A stretch of 64,000 bases of DNA from positions 372,001-436,000 of the forward strand of contig NZ_JAAIYA010000007.1 in the NCBI RefSeq assembly GCF_010894405.1, in the 5' to 3' direction. Each line of letters opens with the position of its first letter. The stretch's first letter is position 1. Below, piece by piece: positions 1 through 7,524 of this stretch. The DNA comes from Pyxidicoccus caerfyrddinensis (lineage in GTDB: Bacteria > Myxococcota > Myxococcia > Myxococcales > Myxococcaceae). The notes under the pieces are model-generated. The model was given only the letters and a program-made list of their open reading frames with translations. It was not told where the DNA came from and did no database searches. Made by a program: the position numbers and the translations under genes.

Positions 1-1280
1 AGCGCTTCCTGCGCCAGGTGCAGATCCGCTACCCGTACGACGTGGAGAAGATGCAGCGGATGAGCCTGGTGGAGGAAGGCCCGGAGAAGAAGATCCGCAT
101 GGCCCACCTCGCGGTGGTGGGCAGCCACAGCGTCAACGGCGTGGCCGCGCTGCACACGGACCTGCTGCGCCGGGACGTGCTGACGGACTTCGCCACCATG
201 TACCCGGAGCGGTTCAACAACAAGACCAACGGCGTCACCCCGCGCCGCTGGCTGGCGTGGTGCAACCCGCGGCTGTCCAAGCTGATTACGTCGCGCATCG
301 GCGACGGCTGGGCCACGGACCTGGACCAGCTCCGCAAGCTGGAGCCGCACGCGGAAGACCCGGCGTTCCGCAAGGCCTTCCGGGACGTGAAGCGCGCCAA
401 CAAGGAAGACCTGTCCCAGTACATCCGGGACTTGCGCTGGGTGCAGCTCAACCCGGACGCAATCTTCGACGTGCAGATCAAGCGCCTGCACGAGTACAAG
501 CGCCAGCTGCTCAACGCCGTCCACATCGTCGCGCTGTGGATGAAGGCCCGCAGGGACCCGTCCTCCATCATCCACCCGCGCGCGTTCATCTTCGGCGCCA
601 AGGCGGCGCCGGGCTACCACCTGGCGAAGCTGACCATCCGCCTCATCAACGGCATCGCCGAGGTGGTGAACAGCGACGCGGGCACCACGGGGCTCCAGGT
701 GGTGTTCGCGCCCAACTACCGGGTGAGCCTGGCCGAGCGCATCATCCCGGCGGCGGACGTGTCCGAGCAGATTTCGACCGCGGGCATGGAGGCGTCCGGC
801 ACGGGCAACATGAAGCTGATGCTCAACGGCGCGCTGACGCTGGGCACGCTGGACGGCGCCAACGTGGAGATTCGCGACGCGGTGGGCGATGAGAATTTCT
901 TCCTCTTCGGCCTCACGGCGGACGAGGTCATCGCCCGCAAGCGCGAGGGCTACCGCCCGCGCGACGAGTACAACCGGCACCTGGAGCTGCGCGAGGCGCT
1001 GGACCTCATCTCCACGGGCTTCTTCTCGCCCGAGGACAAGCACCTCTTCAAGCCGCTGGTGGACAGCCTCCTCGACGAGGACCGCTACTTCGTGCTCGCC
1101 GACTTCATGTCGTACATGGCGAAGCAGGACGAAGTCGTCCGCGCCTACCAGGACACGGAGGGCTGGGCGAAGAAGTGCATCATCAACGTCGCCCGCGGCG
1201 GCATCTTCTCCTCGGACCGCACCATCAAGCAGTACGCCGAGGAGATCTGGCACATCCAGAAGACGCCCGTGGAGCCGTGA
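1..1280 (+). CDS. glgP: Glycogen phosphorylase, C-terminal part (5'-truncated by window)
   Basis: The frame is open from base 3 to the stop at 1280, giving about 425 residues, which is roughly the C-terminal half of an 800-850 residue GT35 enzyme. The reaction is phosphorolysis of alpha-1,4-glucan to glucose-1-phosphate in the cytoplasm. Family landmarks visible are MAHLAVVGSHSVNGVAALH, NKTNGVTPRRWL, a KRLHEYKRQ stretch, and EASGTGNMK, whose lysine (codon 813-815) is the residue that binds pyridoxal phosphate. The neighbouring LMLNGALTLGTLDGANVEI block also matches the family. The tail ends in a typical GGIFSSDRTIKQYAEEIW. The first half and promoter lie upstream of the window. Identity is secure; only the start is missing. 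Confidence 0.96.
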   Translation, partial: RFLRQVQIRYPYDVEKMQRMSLVEEGPEKKIRMAHLAVVGSHSVNGVAALHTDLLRRDVLTDFATMYPERFNNKTNGVTPRRWLAWCNPRLSKLITSRIGDGWATDLDQLRKLEPHAEDPAFRKAFRDVKRANKEDLSQYIRDLRWVQLNPDAIFDVQIKRLHEYKRQLLNAVHIVALWMKARRDPSSIIHPRAFIFGAKAAPGYHLAKLTIRLINGIAEVVNSDAGTTGLQVVFAPNYRVSLAERIIPAADVSEQISTAGMEASGTGNMKLMLNGALTLGTLDGANVEIRDAVGDENFFLFGLTADEVIARKREGYRPRDEYNRHLELREALDLISTGFFSPEDKHLFKPLVDSLLDEDRYFVLADFMSYMAKQDEVVRAYQDTEGWAKKCIINVARGGIFSSDRTIKQYAEEIWHIQKTPVEP

Positions 1281-1541
1281 CGGGCGGGCCGGCCGGCCGC
1301 GGGTGAGACACGGAACACCCTGACGCGGTGCGCGATATCGCACCGCGGGGCGAGGCGCCTGTCCTTTGACGCACAGCGCCACGCGATAACACAGCGCACC
1401 GTATTGACTGGAAAATCAATCGCGGGCACTAACACTCCCGGTGTTCCGGTTTCTCCTTCCTGTTCTGGAAGGCCCGGACACGCCTGGGATTGCTCCCTTC
1501 CGCAGTGCGCAGTGCTTCGTTCCCCCCGTGCAGGAGTCCGT

Positions 1542-2651
1542 ATGAAGCAGCAGCGCCCGCTGTTCCTGGCCGTCCTGGCCGTCCTTGGTCTGTCCCTCCC
1601 GGCTTCGGCCGCGGCGGAGCGGACCACCTATCCCGTCGTCTTCGCGCATGGCCTCGGCGGCTTCGACGACATCCTCGGCCTCGACTACTGGGGTGACGAC
1701 TACGGCACCTTCGTCGGGGACCCGTGCAACGAGTTCCTCGAGGTGAGCTGCAACGGCGACATCGACAACGGACAGCAGTCGTTCGTCGCCGCGGTGCAGC
1801 CGCTGCAGAGCTCGGATGTCCGCGGCCTGGACCTGGCCAACGACATCGAGAGCTACATGACCACGAAGGGCGTCCGGTACGTCAACCTCGTGGGCCACTC
1901 GCAGGGTGGCATCGACGCGCGCAAGGCCGCGCGCGTGCTGCGCGAGCGCAAGGGCTACGCGGTGGTGAAGGTGCTCTTGAGCATCTCCTCGCCGCACCGG
2001 GGCTCGCCGGTGGCCAAGTTCATCCTCGACCTGGGCCCCGGCGTCACCAGCGTCATCGACGCGCTGTTCCGCATCTACGGCGACGTCGTCTACGGGCCGG
2101 GCAATGACGGCTACGCGGCCACCAAGGCGCTCGTCTACAACGACTATGACGCCAACGACGGCAAGGCGACGGGCGCGAAGCTCTTCAACCAGAACTACCC
2201 GATCAGCGCCTCCTACGCGTCCCACTACGCGTCCATCATGACGGCCCAGTCCGGCCTCAGCGTGAATCCCGCGCTGTACCTGCTGCGCGGCTTCTTCTTC
2301 GACATCGACGGAGACGGCTACTGCGTCGACGACTGCGAGAATGACGGCGCCGCGGGCAAGGGCGACGGCTGGAAGCAGGAGGATGACGACGACGGCCTGG
2401 TGGGTATCAACTCGCAGCAGATGGGCTACCGGCTGCACTACACCGACCAGCTGTTCGTGCTGAACTCGCTCAGCATCGACTCCGCGATGGGCTACGTCTC
2501 CAACATCAACGCGCCCAGCTCGCTCCAGATGACGTCCTCGTCGTCGCTCATCAACCAGGACCACCTGGATGTCATCGGCCTGGGGCCGGACACGTTCGAC
2601 GAGATGGAGTTCTACGCGGCCATCTTCAATTACGTCGCGAAGAACGACTAG
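1542..2651 (+). CDS. Secreted triacylglycerol lipase, family I type
   Basis: A 369-residue alpha/beta-hydrolase with a cleavable signal peptide (MKQQRPLFL..., cleavage expected near PASAAA). The oxyanion region is HGLGG near residue 35. The nucleophile elbow GHSQGG places the serine at about residue 120, the acid in DDGLVGINS at about D284, and the histidine in NQDHLDV at about H341, the same order as Pseudomonas/Burkholderia family I lipases. A D-x-D-x-D-G stretch with two cysteines at residues 254-269 (DIDGDGYCVDDC) looks like an inserted calcium-binding or thrombospondin-3-like loop and is unusual for the family. I chose the ATG at 1542 because it begins the signal peptide and follows CAGGAG. 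The next gene, 18 bp downstream, is a probable foldase, so this lipase likely folds in the periplasm before export. Confidence 0.9.
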   Translation: MKQQRPLFLAVLAVLGLSLPASAAAERTTYPVVFAHGLGGFDDILGLDYWGDDYGTFVGDPCNEFLEVSCNGDIDNGQQSFVAAVQPLQSSDVRGLDLANDIESYMTTKGVRYVNLVGHSQGGIDARKAARVLRERKGYAVVKVLLSISSPHRGSPVAKFILDLGPGVTSVIDALFRIYGDVVYGPGNDGYAATKALVYNDYDANDGKATGAKLFNQNYPISASYASHYASIMTAQSGLSVNPALYLLRGFFFDIDGDGYCVDDCENDGAAGKGDGWKQEDDDDGLVGINSQQMGYRLHYTDQLFVLNSLSIDSAMGYVSNINAPSSLQMTSSSSLINQDHLDVIGLGPDTFDEMEFYAAIFNYVAKND

Positions 2652-2669
2652 CCGCACGGGAGGGACGGG

Positions 2670-3746
2670 ATGCGAACGCGGACGAAGGTGATGCTGGGCG
2701 GCGTGGTGGCGGTGCTCGGACTGCTGGCCAGCGTGGCGCTCCTCGCGCCGGGCCAGGCGGCCGTGGAGCCCACACCCGCCCGTCCCTCTTCCCCGGACCC
2801 CCGTCCGCGGGCCGCCCTCCCCTCCCCCGCGCCGCTGGCCACCACCGCCAGCGGCGCCGCCGGGGCCGCCCCCGCCGCGTCCCCCCAGGAGTCCGGGGAC
2901 GCGGAGCTGGAGGCGCTCGTCACCGCCATGCGCGAGCGCTATGGCGCGCGGCTGGACGAGCCGTCCGTGCAGATGCGCATGCTGGAAGACCTGATGCGCT
3001 TCTTCCAGAAGCGCAGCCCGGACCACTGGCGCGAGGAGCTGCTGGCCTTCCTGAAGAAGGCCTTCCCCGAGCGGTACGAGGAGCTGGCCGCCATGCTCCG
3101 CAACCGCGAGGACTACGAGAAGTGGGTGAAGGACAATGACGCGTACCTGCGCGGGCTCGGCGAGAAGGAGCGCCGCGCCGCCGTCTGGGACGCGCGCAAC
3201 CGGCTCTTCGGCAAGGACGTCGCGGAGCGCCTGTGGGCCGCCGAGCTGAAGAACCAGGCCCTCGCGGACACGCTGCGCTCGCTCGACACGCTGGAGGGCG
3301 CCACCGTCACGGAGAAGCTGTCCACGTACAAGCAGGCGCTCAAGGAGACCCACGGCGTGGCGGCCGACGCGTTCCTCGCCCGGCACCAGCAGGAATTGAT
3401 GAACCGCTTCCTGGACCTGTCCTCCATCCAGCGTGAGCTGACGCAGATGCCGCCCGCGGAGCGCTCGCAGAACCTGCGCGCCATCCGCAAGGAGATGGGG
3501 ATGGACGAGGAGGCGCTCCAGCGCTGGGACTCGCTGGACAGGACGCGCGACACGCGCTGGGACGCGGGCGCCCGGTACATGGCGGAGCGCGCGACGCTGG
3601 CGAAGGAGCTGTCCGGCGAGGCGCTGGAGACGCGCCTCCAGGAGGTGCGCACGCGCTACTTCGGCACCGAGGCGGACATCATCAGCCAGGAGGAGGCGGG
3701 AGGCTTCTTCCGCTACGAGCGCCCCCGGGTGTGGGGACGCAACTGA
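2670..3746 (+). CDS. Probable lipase-specific foldase / lipase chaperone (Lif-like)
   Basis: A 358-residue protein with one N-terminal membrane anchor (residues about 7-30), a proline/alanine-rich linker to about residue 80, then an almost entirely helical, charged domain. This is the layout of the membrane-anchored Lif/LipB steric chaperones that fold family I lipases in the periplasm. The C-terminal segment with LQEVRTRYFGTEADII and FFRYERPRVWGRN is consistent with the repeated ...RxxxFG/EEA... helices of that family. I do not see the classical RxxFDY(F/C)LSAxGE signature, so the match is distant. GGGAGGGACGGG immediately precedes the ATG, and the gene lies 18 bp after the lipase, so cotranscription is likely. 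Position is the strongest argument for the function. Confidence 0.62.
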   Translation: MRTRTKVMLGGVVAVLGLLASVALLAPGQAAVEPTPARPSSPDPRPRAALPSPAPLATTASGAAGAAPAASPQESGDAELEALVTAMRERYGARLDEPSVQMRMLEDLMRFFQKRSPDHWREELLAFLKKAFPERYEELAAMLRNREDYEKWVKDNDAYLRGLGEKERRAAVWDARNRLFGKDVAERLWAAELKNQALADTLRSLDTLEGATVTEKLSTYKQALKETHGVAADAFLARHQQELMNRFLDLSSIQRELTQMPPAERSQNLRAIRKEMGMDEEALQRWDSLDRTRDTRWDAGARYMAERATLAKELSGEALETRLQEVRTRYFGTEADIISQEEAGGFFRYERPRVWGRN

Positions 3747-3814
3747 AGCGGGGCCGCGCCCGCTCATCCGATGAACACCGTGTGCCCGCTACACCCTGAC
3801 GGCGAGCGCACACG

Positions 3815-4582
3815 TCAGCTTCCTGGCCTCTCCATGGGAACGCGGGCGAGCGGAGGGCAATATTTGAAGTACGCCTCGCGGATGGGAAGGCCCGCCCGCT
3901 CCCAGAGGCGCAGCAGGGCGAGCCCTTCGAACCAGAGGTACCGGTAGGGAGCGAGTTTCTCCGCCGAAGCCGTCATGGAGCGCGCCCGGGTCTCGATTTC
4001 CTCCTCGTGCAGGACGAGCAGCCTGCCGAATGCATCCGTGAGCGCATTCGCATCCGACGCGAGCAGGCTCCGGACCCAGGAACACCGGAGCTCATTCTCC
4101 TCCCCTCCCCGTTGCTCCAACTTCGCGAGCAGCCCGTCGATGCGCAAGCGCCCCTCGCCCCGGGCAAGCACGCACTCCTGGAGGAGGATGGCCCAGCTCG
4201 CATCGTCTTCGTACTCCTCGCCATCCTGCCAGGTGGTTGTCGACAGCGCGGCCACCTCACATGCCAGCTCCCAGTGTCCTGCAAGGACGGCCCCCAGCAG
4301 CGGCATGTTCCGGGTGACGGGAGGAGGCAGCCACCCATGGGAGTGCTGGTACTGCAACAGCCGGCGCCACTGCGAGGCGGCACGGCAGAGCTCCTCATGG
4401 AACACCTGTGGCTCACCTTCGACCAGCAGGGAGGCGGCGGCCAGCGTGTGCAGGTGCAGGCACAGCTCCTCGAACTGCCTCAGGGTCCTGTCACGACCTC
4501 GCCCCGGATCGATACGGGAGAGCAGGGAGTCGACTGCGTGGAGCGAGCGCTCCCCCTGCTCGGCGAGGTCGAGCCTGTTCAT
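3815..4582 (-). CDS. Imm49-like immunity protein
   Basis: A 255-residue, mainly helical cytoplasmic protein with no signal peptide. The C-terminal block YRYLWFEGLALLRLWERAGL, followed by a Y-x-x-CPPLAR ending, resembles the hallmark of the Imm49 immunity family, in which an E-G-LALLRL helix and a terminal P-x-x-R motif recur. Its start overlaps the stop of the Imm11-type gene by four bases (ATGA), so it is translationally coupled as the last gene of the toxin module. The likely role is neutralising the upstream AHH nuclease or a related toxin from other strains. Family assignment is from memory of the consensus and not from a search. Confidence 0.62.
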   Translation of the reverse strand: MNRLDLAEQGERSLHAVDSLLSRIDPGRGRDRTLRQFEELCLHLHTLAAASLLVEGEPQVFHEELCRAASQWRRLLQYQHSHGWLPPPVTRNMPLLGAVLAGHWELACEVAALSTTTWQDGEEYEDDASWAILLQECVLARGEGRLRIDGLLAKLEQRGGEENELRCSWVRSLLASDANALTDAFGRLLVLHEEEIETRARSMTASAEKLAPYRYLWFEGLALLRLWERAGLPIREAYFKYCPPLARVPMERPGS

Positions 4583-5166
4583 ATATCAAACCCGTTCCAC
4601 CCCTCCGCGGGGAAGGCCTTGAGTCCGGTCACCCCTGCTTGCACGAGCGCCTCATGGAGGGAGGCATGCATGAACAGCTCGCGCATGCTGGTCCGGGCCC
4701 GGAAGAGCAACGCGCCGGGCGCGACTCCGTCCTTCTGCACGGCCAGCCGCTTGATTCTGGATACCTGACTCTCGTCAAAAGGGCTGAGCTCATATTCGGA
4801 CCGCTCCATGTCGATGATGTCCTGGACGTCCAGCACATTCACGATGCAGTGGTCCTTGGAAGCCACCTGTCCCTTGTGGTCCTGAAGGGTCACCGGCAGG
4901 AATTCGCACTGGCGCACCTCCAGCGCGGTGAGCACCTGCCGCACCCTTCCCGAGACGATGGGGAGGCTAAAGGTATTGGCGATGAAATCGAAGACCCGGA
5001 TGTAGTCGGGGAAATCTTTCGAGAAGCCCATGACCCCACCGTGGGGGAAGTCCGCAGTCAGGGGGATGGCCTCGTAGAAGTCGGGCTTGCTCGGACTGTT
5101 GCTGGGCAGCTTTTCCAGCACCGCGCCCCCGTTCAAGCTCGAAGGAGTCAGGACCCAGTAGCTCAT
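4579..5166 (-). CDS. Imm11-type (DUF1629) immunity protein
   Basis: A 195-residue protein starting MSYWVLTPSS. An in-frame ATG seven codons upstream at 5187 overlaps the toxin stop, but AGGAGAGG lies 8 bp before the ATG at 5166, so I prefer that start. The order of elements fits the Imm11/DUF1629 family named after an M. xanthus protein: an F-x-R/VSGRVRQVLTALE segment, then EFLPVTLQDHKG, a D-H-C-I-VNVLDVQD-x-ID block with following serine, a basic I-KRLAV strand, and a C-terminal VQAGVTGLKA. Members sit next to toxins in polymorphic toxin loci. It is coupled to the AHH toxin upstream and the Imm49-like gene downstream. Confidence 0.68.
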   Translation of the reverse strand: MSYWVLTPSSLNGGAVLEKLPSNSPSKPDFYEAIPLTADFPHGGVMGFSKDFPDYIRVFDFIANTFSLPIVSGRVRQVLTALEVRQCEFLPVTLQDHKGQVASKDHCIVNVLDVQDIIDMERSEYELSPFDESQVSRIKRLAVQKDGVAPGALLFRARTSMRELFMHASLHEALVQAGVTGLKAFPAEGWNGFDI

Positions 5167-5183
5167 GGCACGAACCTCTCCTG

Positions 5184-6128
5184 TCATCTCAGGACCGCGA
5201 AGCGTCGCCGGGTGACCTTGCCCTTCTTGTCGGTCGTTGCGTAGCTGAAAGTACCGCCGTGCTCCTCGACGGCCTCCTCGTGAATATCCTCGAGAGCTGC
5301 TGCGATGGAGGCCGCGCTGAGGGCGATGACGAAGTCCCAGAACTCATCCTCGAGCTGGTAAAGGCTCTTCAGAACGGCCTTGAACATGGAGAGGTGCTCC
5401 TTCGCCTTCCTCGCCTTCTTGAAAACCCCCTCGAGCTCCGTCGACAGCCTTTCCATCCGCAACTTGACCCGAAAGGTGTAGTTGGGATGACTCGAGGAGT
5501 GCGCAATCAAACCGTGGACGGGCACATACCGGTCATCCGAGGGCAACATCATGATGTTGTGCCCGTTGTTGATGTTGTAGAACGAGCGATCGAGCACCTG
5601 CATCTGCTCCTCGGTGAACTTGGAGTTCTCCTCGGTGAAGGTGGACTCCGGGAGCAGGTGATGCGCCTGCCAGGGATAAGGGCGTCTCTGCCCGACGTCA
5701 GACAGATAGTAGAAGACTCCCGCGTCTCCTGGGAACTTGTCCCCTGCCTCGGGAAACGTGGCTACCTGTTTCCACCTTGTCTCGTCCGCCCAGACATACA
5801 GGGGTGGCTTGCACCCCTTGTATGACTGTCCATTGAAGACACCCAGGGTATTGAACAACGAGCGGCCGTAATCGCTGTATATCTTCTTCCGCGCGGCTGT
5901 CTGGAAGACGAACCTGGGGCCTCGGTATTGATAGTAGTCCCCTGTGGCGAGCATCGAGGTGACGGGCTGTTGCTTGTCCATGTGGAAGGACTTGGCGTCA
6001 GCGTGCTCCTGGATGAAGGAATCAGGGTAGCCCGCCTTCAGCTCCGGGAACTTGCTGTCCTCTGGAGGCTTGAGCGTCTTCCACTTCTTCTTCCGCTCCT
6101 GCTTGAGCTGGCTCTTGAGGCTCGACAT
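5184..6128 (-). CDS. AHH-type nuclease toxin (HNH/Endo VII superfamily)
   Basis: A 314-residue protein with a lysine-rich N-terminus and no signal peptide or membrane segment. The central motif WQAHHLLPESTF, followed about 30 residues later by NINNGHNIMMLP and then VPVHGLIAHSSSHPNYT, matches the AHH nuclease toxins. In that family the A-H-H histidine acts with a downstream N-x-x-N and H-x-x-x-H set as a metal-dependent endonuclease. The rest is helical and lysine-rich, as expected for a nucleic-acid-binding toxin. It has no PAAR, Rhs or VgrG domain, so it would need another protein for delivery; the ketosynthase-like gene 21 bp upstream is a candidate adaptor. Two immunity genes follow directly. 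Its target (DNA or RNA) cannot be read from the sequence. Confidence 0.72.
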   Translation of the reverse strand: MSSLKSQLKQERKKKWKTLKPPEDSKFPELKAGYPDSFIQEHADAKSFHMDKQQPVTSMLATGDYYQYRGPRFVFQTAARKKIYSDYGRSLFNTLGVFNGQSYKGCKPPLYVWADETRWKQVATFPEAGDKFPGDAGVFYYLSDVGQRRPYPWQAHHLLPESTFTEENSKFTEEQMQVLDRSFYNINNGHNIMMLPSDDRYVPVHGLIAHSSSHPNYTFRVKLRMERLSTELEGVFKKARKAKEHLSMFKAVLKSLYQLEDEFWDFVIALSAASIAAALEDIHEEAVEEHGGTFSYATTDKKGKVTRRRFAVLR

Positions 6129-6149
6129 GAGCAGTTCCCCTTCCCTGGC

Positions 6150-7250
6150 TTAGGACTCCGCTGAGACGAGGATGGCCGCGCGCTCGCCTCCGTCCGAGAT
6201 TGAGACGACAAGGGGGGTCGGAGAAGGGCTGTAGCGGCGCTGCAGCCCACGCACCGCGGCACAGAGTCCGAGCGCTCCCGAAGCGGCTCCAGTCTCCCCG
6301 AAACCATCCGCAGGGAACCAGGAGGTCACCGCCTCACCGAGCCGCAGGGTGCGCAGTTGCACGAGCAACATGCCCCATTCCCTGGCCCGATACTCCTCAC
6401 CATTGAGGTCCCCGATGAGAGCAAGGCGCTGCCCCTCCACTCCCGCGGCCCGAAGCGCGGAGGCCACGCACCCCGAGAGCACGCGCCCATCCGGCGGCAG
6501 CTCCGCACCTCGAAACCTCGAATCCTCCCCGAGCTCCACGGCGCGAATGACGATGCGCGGCTCGGGTCCACCGGGAGCGGAGACCTGACCTCGGGAGGTC
6601 AGCAAGAGCGCCACCGCCCCCTCGCCGGGAATGAAGCCCGTCGGCCTGTCCCCCTTCTTGAGCCTGCGTGCCTCCAGGAACTCCGGCAGCACATCGGGGC
6701 CCGCGAGACTGTCAACTGCGATGACCAGGCACGCCTGGCAGTGACGCTGGGCGACAGCGTCCACGGCCGCCCCCAGGGCCTGGGCGAACGCGGCATTCCC
6801 GCCGCCGAAGAAGCGCCAGGCGCCTCCCGTCCAACGAAGGCCCAGGCCCTTCAGCGCCCGCTCCATGACCCGACGCCCGAGGACCTGATACCTCCTGGGC
6901 TCATCCTCTTCGAGCTCGGGGCCTACGGGCATGGCGCGCTCCAAGGGGTCCGGCAGCGCCATGAAGAGGAGGGTGTCCGCGGGGAGCTGGGAAAGGTCCA
7001 CCCGCGTCCCCAGGTCTTTCAGTGCTTCGCTGACGAGCGCCACCAATCTCCCGAGGTTCGAGAACCCCAGGGTCGCGATGAAGGCCTCACAACTCACGAG
7101 AGGTTGGGGGCGACTCTCACCCTCCACAGCACAGGTCAGGTAGGGAGAGGGGCTCCTGCGGGAGATACCCGCCCGAAGCGCGGCGCAACCCTGGATGAGT
7201 GCCCCCAAGGGGCTGACCATGCCAAGGGCCTGAATCACAGGGGCGCTCAT
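6150..7250 (-). CDS. Thiolase/beta-ketoacyl-synthase-like protein, catalytically dead, toxin-locus adaptor candidate
   Basis: A 366-residue thiolase-fold protein: MSAPVIQALGMVSPLG at the start, RPTGFIPGEGAVALLL in the middle and FGETGAASGALGLCAAV near the end follow the ketosynthase order. The catalytic cysteine position reads FFGGGNAAFAQAL, with no cysteine. The usual K-x-x-x-G-H-x-x-x-A-A-G histidine is replaced by the GETGAASG segment, so condensation activity is not expected. Similar ketosynthase-like proteins occur in type VI secretion effector operons, where they assist effector loading (established for some systems, inferred here). Its ATG overlaps the TAA of an upstream remnant (TAATG). 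The toxin gene follows after 21 bp on the same strand. Confidence 0.7.
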   Translation of the reverse strand: MSAPVIQALGMVSPLGALIQGCAALRAGISRRSPSPYLTCAVEGESRPQPLVSCEAFIATLGFSNLGRLVALVSEALKDLGTRVDLSQLPADTLLFMALPDPLERAMPVGPELEEDEPRRYQVLGRRVMERALKGLGLRWTGGAWRFFGGGNAAFAQALGAAVDAVAQRHCQACLVIAVDSLAGPDVLPEFLEARRLKKGDRPTGFIPGEGAVALLLTSRGQVSAPGGPEPRIVIRAVELGEDSRFRGAELPPDGRVLSGCVASALRAAGVEGQRLALIGDLNGEEYRAREWGMLLVQLRTLRLGEAVTSWFPADGFGETGAASGALGLCAAVRGLQRRYSPSPTPLVVSISDGGERAAILVSAES

Positions 7251-7417
7251 TACGGCACCTCCGAGAGACGCTCAGTTCCATTCCACCATGTTGGGTTGAG
7301 CAGGCTGGCCCAGCTCCCGTCGCCGCGGACCTCGCTGCACGCGCCGCAGGTGGCTTTCCACGTCACCTGCGCCTGGAGGTAGCCATCGATGGCGCAGTTC
7401 GAGAACCCGTGAACGCA
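7250..7417 (-). pseudogene. Remnant of the gene formerly upstream of the toxin module (C-terminal about 55 codons)
   Basis: Minus-strand bases 7417 to 7250 stay open for 55 codons and end in TAA. The last A of the TAA is the first base of the ketosynthase-like gene's ATG. The reading is cysteine- and tryptophan-rich: NCAIDGYLQAQVTWKATC, then GACSEVRGDGSWASLLNP and WWNG. It has no start codon, and an in-frame stop lies immediately upstream (7418-7420). The stop/start overlap suggests it was once the last part of a real gene in the same operon. I could not name the family; a PAAR-like or other T6SS cargo-carrier protein would fit the context, but this is a guess. Confidence 0.35.
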
Positions 7418-7524
7418 TCATGCTTCGCATGCAGGCTCTCCAGGGATGAGGGCACGCTTGCCTCACGGAAAGCCTGACAGATGGTGGCGGTTGCCGCAAA
7501 CGCCTCGAGGTCAGGAGTGTCACC

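Noticed and set aside
1416..3767. Long minus-strand open frame opposite the lipase and foldase genes
   Set aside because: It is an antisense shadow of high-GC coding sequence; the plus-strand frames have signal peptide, catalytic motifs and ribosome binding sites.
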